Source: Peribacillus huizhouensis (GTDB lineage Bacteria > Bacillota > Bacilli > Bacillales > DSM-1321). From it: a DNA stretch of 47,579 nt. The notes beneath the pieces are model-generated. The model was not told the DNA's origin. It was given only the letters and a program-made list of their open reading frames with translations, and ran no database searches. Positions 42,501 to 47,579 of this stretch are shown one piece after another (position 1 is the stretch's first letter; each line of letters starts with the position of its first letter). The position numbers and the translations under genes were made by a program. The stretch spans positions 31,328 through 78,906 of the forward strand of contig NZ_JACJHX010000016.1 of the NCBI RefSeq assembly GCF_014138605.1, in the 5' to 3' direction.

Positions 42501-45271
42501 CATGTAGTAGAGGTCATTTCAAATGCTGGGAATACAACATAATCACTTTTTGTGTATTGTTTGGCAAGGTCTTTTGTTAATTGCCACTGATCACCACCAG
42601 TACGCTCCTGCATCCCATCACGGACTACAGTATCTGTACCCAGTTTTTCAGGGTCAATATCATGTGAATGGTCTGAGAATGCAAACCAATCGTAATGGTG
42701 GGCTTTACCTGCTTTTAAAGCATCCTCAGGTGTACCCGTACCATCATGTGAGATGTTAGTGTGGTTGTGTGTTGTACCACGGTAGTGATTTCCACCTGTA
42801 AAACGTGGAACGATTTCAAATGTCCATTCTTTTTCAGTCAGATTATCTCTTCCGTCTTTTGCTGAAACTTTCACAGTGTGCGTTCCAAGTGAAAGATCTG
42901 TTTCAGGTGTATATTTTACTTGTGTATTGCTAATTGTTGCAGCGGGTGCTGCTAGCTCAGTTCCATCCAACCACATGTGAACTGAACCTTCTTTAATGCC
43001 ACTTGGGTCATTAATCAAAGCAGAAATCTCAGGTTGTGGACTTTCTACTTTCGTATCATTTTGCGGTGTTTCGCCGCTAATTACTGGACCAACAGTATCA
43101 TCGATTACTGTTACTGCATATGGCACTTCACTTGTTCCAGCTGTTTGTACCTGCTCTCCAGCTTTGGCCTCAATATAATAGTCGAATCCATTTTGAGGTA
43201 CATTAGCTACTGGCAATGTTACCGTATAACGTCCTTCACTGCCTTTCCCCATCGGTAATGTAGTATATTCAGCAGTTCCAGTTGCTCTGTAGTAAACCGT
43301 TACCGATTCTTCTCCATCTGCATTTGCTTCAAATTCTACATCTGTGCCTTTGTATACTTCTGTTAACGCTGAATGTTTAATACCTAGAATCGGAGCAATA
43401 TCATTCACATCACGAGGGTAAAGCTGGTACCCGTTAGTGGCTGACACATTTGTAGTATATTGTCCTAGTACACCTGTAACAGTATAACTTTTACCTATCA
43501 CAAGATCCGTATCAGGCTTAATACCAGTTGCTCCCATAACCCGCAATGTGGTTGCCTTATTATTTTCATCTACAAAAGTAACATTATAGTTTGCACCAGT
43601 AACTGCCACAGCTGAAACTTTCCCTGTTACAGTTACTAGGCTACCTTCAAGCGGCTCTGCCACTGCATACGTATTTAAGTCATTAATTGTAAGAGTTTTT
43701 GCTTCCGGTATTGGATTACCTTCACTAATTTTCACAATGGAGGTAGGTTCAAATTCTGATAGACCATTGTAATAAAGTACTTTACCCGTAACACGTAATT
43801 TATCACCTTTGAGAACTTTAAAACCTGCGTCTAATGAACCACTAAAGATATTAATTCCTGCTGTATCATCTTGAATATAAAAGTTCTGCTTTTGAGTTCC
43901 AAGAATTTGGGTGTCAACTGTGGCAACCCCTTCAACCGTGAAGAACTTATTTAGGTTTACAGGCTGACCCTTAGCATCAGATTCCCGAACGTCTTTAATT
44001 TGTGAAAGGACAGTCGTATCAGCTTTTGTGATAGATACAGCGGCACTTTCTAACATGATTCCTTTAGCACTGCTTGATAATTGTGTCACATAAACCGTAT
44101 CAGGAGCATCATTAATCGTAATAGAAAAATCACCTAAAGCAGTAGCTTTCGTTTCTGTTGCAACTAATCTTTCAGCAACGCTAGCTTGATCATTCGGATA
44201 AACATTGATAATCGAGTTAGCTACCGCAGCACCTGCGCCACCAATTAAAGTACCAACACCATTGTTTATCACGTAACTTAATTTTGCTTGCGCGATAGCT
44301 GCACTTGCTTTTGCTGAATCTATTTGGATTGCAGCACTTTCATCCATCTCGCCCTGCAAGGCAGAAACAAATACCGATGTTAGTGCATTATCAGATGAGA
44401 AGCTTATATCAAAAGAACCATCACTTTCTGCAGTCGCTGTCGCAAGCGCAGTTCCTTTGGATGCACTTTCATATACCTTAACCGTTGAACCTGGTTCAAC
44501 TGCATCAGCTGCACCTTTAACAGTTATTTCAGTTCCTTGTTGTACATATTGAATATTCATTCCTTTTGGTTGTAAACTAATAGCCGGAACCATAGGAACT
44601 TCCGGAGTGCTTGCAGTGTTTCTTGGTTCAACAACACCTCCTACATAAAAGTCGGCTGCATTGTCATCTGTATCCCAAGCATTCCCTTTTCCAAGAGATG
44701 GGTCAACGTTTGCATAGGGTCTGCGTTGGGCGCTATTTGTAGCTGACAAATTCTTGGTTGCTCCAGATCCTTCATACGAGTTTGCAGTAGAACCATAACC
44801 AACAAAATCAATTGCGCCAGTTGGTGTTGCTCCACTTTTGGCAACTTGATCGTTAAATAAAGCCACTTTCCCCGCTCCCGCAGCCATAGCGATTGCGCCC
44901 GAAGCATCTGAAGTTGGAATATCACTACCGTTTGCACCACCTGCTTCCGAAATCAGATAATAGCCATGAGCCGGAATTGTGCCATCTAACGGAGTCACTG
45001 TCCATGATGTTCCAGCAGCGGATGCATACTGTACTGACCAATTTGCAAGGTCAATTGCTTGATCTGTAGGATTGTATAACTCGATAAAATCCTTATTGTA
45101 AGGAGCCCCTGAATTACCTCCTCCCCCAAATACTTGTGAAATTACAACATGATCAGCTTGTTCTGCATGTGCTTTGCCTATTAAACCACTTGGCAAAAAT
45201 GTGCTAATCAATAGAAACGCTGCCGCAGACATACTTGTCCAACGTCTGAACGTCCGATTTTTAGTTATCAT
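39563..45271 (-). CDS. Large secreted multidomain protein: LTD, OB-folds, PHP phosphoesterase, Ig-like repeats
   Basis: 1902 residues. Signal peptide 1-36 (AAAFLLISTF...AHA-EQ). Then: lamin-tail domain ~39-165 (VVISQVFGGGGNSGAPYNKD, FIELYNPT); Ig/Big-like ~230-415; OB-fold ~425-625 (VEGVATVDTQILG, YIQDDTAGI); Ig-like ~645-825; PHP domain ~832-1120 with metal ligands in TTHNHTNISHDGTGTPEDAL, FSDHSHD, FPAFEMTS and GQFNHPD; CARDB-like ~1184-1290; glutamine-amidotransferase-like ~1293-1545 (INVLIDAAHGNE, LVLTHART); second OB ~1557-1730 (YVINDGSGDVLVF); Ig-like end. No LPxTG or S-layer anchor is seen, so it is probably released or loosely bound. Likely a metal-dependent phosphoesterase or nuclease acting on extracellular nucleic acids or phosphate esters. 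Confidence 0.85.
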   Translation of the reverse strand: MITKNRTFRRWTSMSAAAFLLISTFLPSGLIGKAHAEQADHVVISQVFGGGGNSGAPYNKDFIELYNPTDQAIDLANWSVQYASAAGTSWTVTPLDGTIPAHGYYLISEAGGANGSDIPTSDASGAIAMAAGAGKVALFNDQVAKSGATPTGAIDFVGYGSTANSYEGSGATKNLSATNSAQRRPYANVDPSLGKGNAWDTDDNAADFYVGGVVEPRNTASTPEVPMVPAISLQPKGMNIQYVQQGTEITVKGAADAVEPGSTVKVYESASKGTALATATAESDGSFDISFSSDNALTSVFVSALQGEMDESAAIQIDSAKASAAIAQAKLSYVINNGVGTLIGGAGAAVANSIINVYPNDQASVAERLVATETKATALGDFSITINDAPDTVYVTQLSSSAKGIMLESAAVSITKADTTVLSQIKDVRESDAKGQPVNLNKFFTVEGVATVDTQILGTQKQNFYIQDDTAGINIFSGSLDAGFKVLKGDKLRVTGKVLYYNGLSEFEPTSIVKISEGNPIPEAKTLTINDLNTYAVAEPLEGSLVTVTGKVSAVAVTGANYNVTFVDENNKATTLRVMGATGIKPDTDLVIGKSYTVTGVLGQYTTNVSATNGYQLYPRDVNDIAPILGIKHSALTEVYKGTDVEFEANADGEESVTVYYRATGTAEYTTLPMGKGSEGRYTVTLPVANVPQNGFDYYIEAKAGEQVQTAGTSEVPYAVTVIDDTVGPVISGETPQNDTKVESPQPEISALINDPSGIKEGSVHMWLDGTELAAPAATISNTQVKYTPETDLSLGTHTVKVSAKDGRDNLTEKEWTFEIVPRFTGGNHYRGTTHNHTNISHDGTGTPEDALKAGKAHHYDWFAFSDHSHDIDPEKLGTDTVVRDGMQERTGGDQWQLTKDLAKQYTKSDYVVFPAFEMTSTTWGHSNIFGSDNFIDRNINGKQYQDLSQYYAWVMTYDDIVGQFNHPDMSANAFNNFKPYNKDVDKLFTMLEVGNGSGHYGYANAEGKFFSALDLGWHVAPTYGEDNHEGTWGQVNARTVIVADDLSQESLLHSMRNMRVYMEEDPNFTLDVLANGYYMGSTVDSKTLKFDIKGSDLVAEAHNDSDYKYLPTSYKSDDRIAKVELISNGGKIVDSISPMEKDFTWNPSYTVEGGQQWFVVKVTQMDGEQIYSSPIWSKEESVDVKVNDINIDGGVIIGGNPSKLTATVANNGTEAIKNLKVDFYYDEVKSDNFIGTNNISSILTKSSATATATWTSPIKGDHQLIVVVTSNDGMDIGDVKYSLPVKIKEPLGINVLIDAAHGNENTSADSGSYKDNLKAFTLMLQKEGYTVAENKVALTDEVLSTVNVLVLTHARTALTADENAAVAKFVKNGGSLLMAEKSNNGTNPTINNGLLTDIGSAIRVGNDGVFDDSKAGNFWSDPKVSPYAVRVHPGLVSNYITDRVSFVDYYSGTSLSGDNNQPLIESGTVTILAKGNETTYQGNIKGGYTYDAVSDETGGSAIPLIASEEINNGRIVVSGMNIFNDKQMDESYEPKGNDEFTLNALNWLAHRETEVSKIADVRKLADETDVVVEGTVTTGAGVFFDAFNLQDETGGIMAFQEVPDGSLKLGDKVRVYGHIKTFDNNKELEFTNFSKDVIKIGTGEPLQPKVVPTGEATSAANQGLLVKVNGKVVSQFDENSYVINDGSGDVLVFTDGYIVNQSNVPVPVLAKGDTLEAVGLSGEFAQGTRIRVRDTRELIGTRASGSDPTESDTTAPIVSGVENNRFYNYNVTITFNEGTAKLDGKEFASGTKVTAEGSYTLVVTDEAGNVTTIQFTIDKTAPKKPKVDKITADTTKVTGEAEAGTIVEVKDGNKILGSAVADKKGQFSVEIAKQEAKNDLSVYAEDQAGNISSVTKVNVKK

Positions 45272-45571
45272 CCATTAACCACCCTTTTGTTGTAAATTTT
45301 TGCATGTAATGTAGATAAGAAGATTATTTGAATAGCCCTTTTCTTCATTCCTACATTTCATTCACAGCATAAGTGTACAAAATTTTATATAACAAAATAT
45401 TAATCTATTGTAAAATAAATGTTGATAATAAGTAAAAATCGTAATGCTAAATATTTCTATATACAAACACCAACAAAATATGATTATATCTAAAGTGAAT
45501 TCGTTCATACTTTTGTTTTCATTATTACTACAAAAATATGTTAATATAGCAAATTTAGGAGGATTCATATT
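45272..45571. promoter_or_regulatory. Divergent promoter region
   Basis: 300 AT-rich bases between the start codons of the LTD/PHP and HupE-like genes. No operator palindrome was recognised; an AGGAGG site at 45558 serves the plus-strand gene. Confidence 0.45.
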
Positions 45572-46810
45572 TTGTCGCATGCTAACAAAGTTCAACAACT
45601 CTTGAAAGTCAGATCTCTAACTCTGATGTTATTCACTTTTTTATTCCTTTTCTTTATTTCCTTCCCTTCAAATACTTCAGCACATGCATATAGTGCTAGT
45701 TATACAACTATTAAAATGGATTCTAACAAAACAGAGATGATATTTTCTATCGACACATTATCCATCTTAGAATTAGTACCAGATATTGATAAAAACAAAA
45801 ACTGGATTCTTGAATCATCAGAAATCGAAAAAGAAAAACACCATTTAGAAGAATTAATTACAGAAGGTCTTACACTTGATAAGGGGAATAAGGAACAAAC
45901 ACCGAAGATTGAGAAAATGGAAATCATCAAGAAGGAAAATAAAGAATTTCTTTCTACAACTATGACCTTTCCAGTATTTTTTCCTGGCGACACACTTGTT
46001 TTTAATGATGGGTTTTATTTCAATGATACGGGGACTAATTATATCAATCTCATTTCAGCATCATATTTAGGTGAAACAAGTGAAGCCGTATTAGAAGGGA
46101 AAAACCGAACTTGGACGATGTTGATTACAGAAGTTCAGCAGGAACAGTCATCCAATGGAGAACAAGTGGCTCAGCAAGAACAACCATCTCCTGGAGAGCA
46201 AGTGGCCCAGCCAACTCCTAACCAAAAACAATCTGAACAAGCAAACCCAAGCCATACAGCAACATCATTTTCCTGGCTTTCATTTTTGAAACTTGGAATG
46301 AGTCATATTCTAACAGGCTATGATCATTTACTATTTCTACTTTCACTTCTAATAGCCAGACAAACATTTAAGCAGATTGCAACAACCATTACTGCTTTTA
46401 CGATTGCTCACAGCTTTACATTAACCTTGACAGTATTAGGCATCATTGACATCCCTTCAAGTTTCGTAGAACCGGCCATTGCCCTTAGTATTTGTTATGT
46501 AGCTTTGGAAAATATTTTTCGTCAAAAGATTAGCTATCGTTGGATCATAACATTTGTTTTCGGGCTAATTCACGGAATGGGCTTTGCTGATATCCTCAAA
46601 GAGATGAATATACCAAAAAGTAGCTTAGCCATTGATTTAACTAGTTTTAATATTGGAATAGAAATAATCCAACTGGCCATCGTCTTACTGCTATTGCCGC
46701 TATTATATTTCATCTATCGATCAAAGCATTCTAAGAAAATCATTATGATTGTTTCCATCGTTGCTTTCCTATTAGGTGGAGCATGGTTAATTGAAAGACT
46801 ACTATTTTAA
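45572..46810 (+). CDS. HupE/UreJ-family membrane protein with signal peptide
   Basis: 412 residues from TTG 45572 (TTAGGAGGATTCATA site). Signal peptide ~12-38 (LMLFTFLFLFFISF...SAHA). An extracellular domain ~40-190 is followed by a low-complexity Gln/Glu/Pro linker with two GEQVAQ-type repeats (~195-225), then a membrane domain of ~7 helices with the HupE/UreJ signatures GMSHILTGYDHLLFLLSLL near 245, IAHSFTLTLTVLG near 275, FGLIHGMGFADIL near 330 and FNIGIEIIQL near 358. The conserved His/Asp residues suggest metal (nickel/cobalt or other) transport or binding. Divergent from the PHP protein, which needs metal ions. Confidence 0.82.
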   Translation: MSHANKVQQLLKVRSLTLMLFTFLFLFFISFPSNTSAHAYSASYTTIKMDSNKTEMIFSIDTLSILELVPDIDKNKNWILESSEIEKEKHHLEELITEGLTLDKGNKEQTPKIEKMEIIKKENKEFLSTTMTFPVFFPGDTLVFNDGFYFNDTGTNYINLISASYLGETSEAVLEGKNRTWTMLITEVQQEQSSNGEQVAQQEQPSPGEQVAQPTPNQKQSEQANPSHTATSFSWLSFLKLGMSHILTGYDHLLFLLSLLIARQTFKQIATTITAFTIAHSFTLTLTVLGIIDIPSSFVEPAIALSICYVALENIFRQKISYRWIITFVFGLIHGMGFADILKEMNIPKSSLAIDLTSFNIGIEIIQLAIVLLLLPLLYFIYRSKHSKKIIMIVSIVAFLLGGAWLIERLLF

Positions 46811-46832
46811 ATGGACGATGAGAAAACATATG

Positions 46833-46870
46833 AAAGTGCCCGACTTCATATTACAATCGGGCACTTTTTT
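46833..46870 (+). terminator. Terminator of the HupE-like gene
   Basis: AAAGTGCCCGA ... TCGGGCACTTTTTT, 22 nt after the stop codon. Confidence 0.88.
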
Positions 46871-47206
46871 GATATAAAGTGAAACTTCCATCAGTATGGT
46901 TTACATACGAATAAGGCTAATCCCTTATACATGGTAAATTTTCGATATTTTGTTAGAGCTATTTTTTGTTATTGCTTTATATTAGATTAAATTACTCTTG
47001 CGCAAATCATAGAAAGGCTCTAGCATTTAGATGATCAGATTACCAATAATGTATATCCCATTTACGAAAGAAATAAGAAAAAAGCTTCCACAAGTTTAGT
47101 CAACTTATGAGAAGCTTCTTTAATTTTATTGTTATTAATATGTTAGCATATCTCTGATATTTCACTAACAAACCCATTCATATCAAGGGTTGAGGGCGTT
47201 ATTACA
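46871..47206. other. Intergenic stretch with repeated hairpin
   Basis: No gene. Contains the hairpin AAGCTTCCACAAGTT-tagtc-AACTTATGAGAAGCTT at 47082-47120, related to the one at 18713, and TATGTTAGCATA at ~47140, before repeat copy D. Confidence 0.55.
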
Positions 47207-47335
47207 TCATGCCGTACGTAAGCTGAGAGTGTGTATTATCTTTAACGGTGTGTACTAAGAGTGCGGTATTTCAAGGATTTTTTTAAATTTTACTGTAACA
47301 TCTTTAACGGGAATTTACCGTTTTTAGATTACTAA
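47207..47335 (+). repeat. groEL-tail repeat, copy D
   Basis: TACATCATGCCGTACGTAAG, GTGTATTATCTTTAACGG, AGTGCGGTAT, TGTAACATCTTTAACGGG, TTTACCGTTTTTAGATT. The core differs from A-C in GTACGT instead of CCCGT, and the terminal GTTAGCA block is lost. Confidence 0.7.
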
Positions 47336-47432
47336 CCGTGCATGTCCACTTACTTACCAAGAAAGTTGCCCTCAAACAGAAAAATGAAACCATACGATTA
47401 ATGTTTCTTACCACGTAACGCAAGAAATGAAA

Positions 47433-47476
47433 AAAAGAGGCTTTTGTAAGTTTTCTTAACCCATGAAAAACCTCTT
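47433..47476. terminator. Hairpin of the recurring GAGG/CCTC type
   Basis: AAAAAGAGGCTTTTGTAAG ... CTTAACCCATGAAAAACCTCTTATTTTT; resembles hairpins at 18713 and 47082 in layout. No intact gene precedes it. Confidence 0.5.
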
Positions 47477-47535
47477 ATTTTTATGCTGTTTTCACATACT
47501 TTGTTGCTTTTCAATCATTTTTACACTAATAACCC

Positions 47536-47579
47536 GGGTTGATTTCCGTTGCAGGTACTCGCTTTCCGCGGGCGGTCTC
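47536..47579 (+). repeat. Start of a Bacillaceae GTTGATTT-type dispersed element (cut by window edge)
   Basis: GGTTGATTTCCGTTGCAGGT followed by ACTCGCTTTCCGCGGGCGGT; this wording is common in intergenic repeats of Bacillus-like genomes. Continues past the window. Confidence 0.6.

Noticed and set aside
44641..44940. 99-codon minus-strand frame inside the LTD/PHP gene
   Set aside because: Out-of-frame shadow of the LTD coding region.

Overview
The window looks like chromosomal DNA of a spore-forming Firmicute, most likely a member of the Bacillaceae in the broad sense. The evidence is strong AAGGAGG ribosome binding sites with frequent TTG/GTG starts, Bacillus-type families (LicR-like PRD regulator, MerR/DUF3967 protein, MtnK, YheO-like regulator) and, at the right edge, the start of a GTTGATTTCCG...CTTTCCGCGGGCGG element typical of Bacillus intergenic repeats. 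No rRNA, tRNA, CRISPR array or intact transposase was seen. The organism is inferred, not proven.

Region 1 (1-13.9 kb) is visibly richer in G+C. It opens with a minus-strand gene that leaves the window and encodes a highly charged EKTE-x pentapeptide-repeat protein. Small proteins follow, then a four-gene minus-strand operon: two PaaK-like adenylate-forming ligases, a DAHP synthase without a regulatory domain, and a chorismate-lyase-like protein. Together these could make and activate a hydroxybenzoate-type acid. Next to it are an APS-kinase relic, a Lys/Glu-rich mini-gene, a truncated beta-propeller-like ORF, and two rounds of TPR-like protein plus small 'ALxxGAxxxGxEL' protein. The region ends with an alpha/beta hydrolase, a LysR relic and an mtnK gene.

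Region 2 (13.9-47.6 kb) is AT-rich and reads as stacked acquired blocks. It contains a broken tyrosine integrase, four copies of a ~150-bp repeat (14.85, 20.95, 39.27 and 47.21 kb) and a short related sequence at 18.88 kb. All begin with the reverse complement of a groEL 3' end (encoding ...GGMM-stop). Between the repeats lie an ABC transporter of the bacitracin/macrolide-export type, a MerR/DUF3967 gene with a decayed duplicate, a PTS/MupG operon for a muropeptide-like disaccharide, a D-serine catabolic block (ridA, gntP-type permease, dsdA, YheO/DauR-like regulator), an SDR/MFS block with a GAF-LuxR regulator, and a 1902-residue secreted LTD/OB/PHP protein divergent from a HupE/UreJ-type membrane protein.

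Pseudogene relics are abundant: cysC, lysR, int, rlmD/trmA-type methyltransferase, sugar O-acetyltransferase, merR copy and luxR copy. This marks the window as a turnover zone. The best candidates for something undescribed are the aromatic-acid operon with its neighbouring small-protein/TPR family, and the groEL-tail repeats that separate the cargo blocks.
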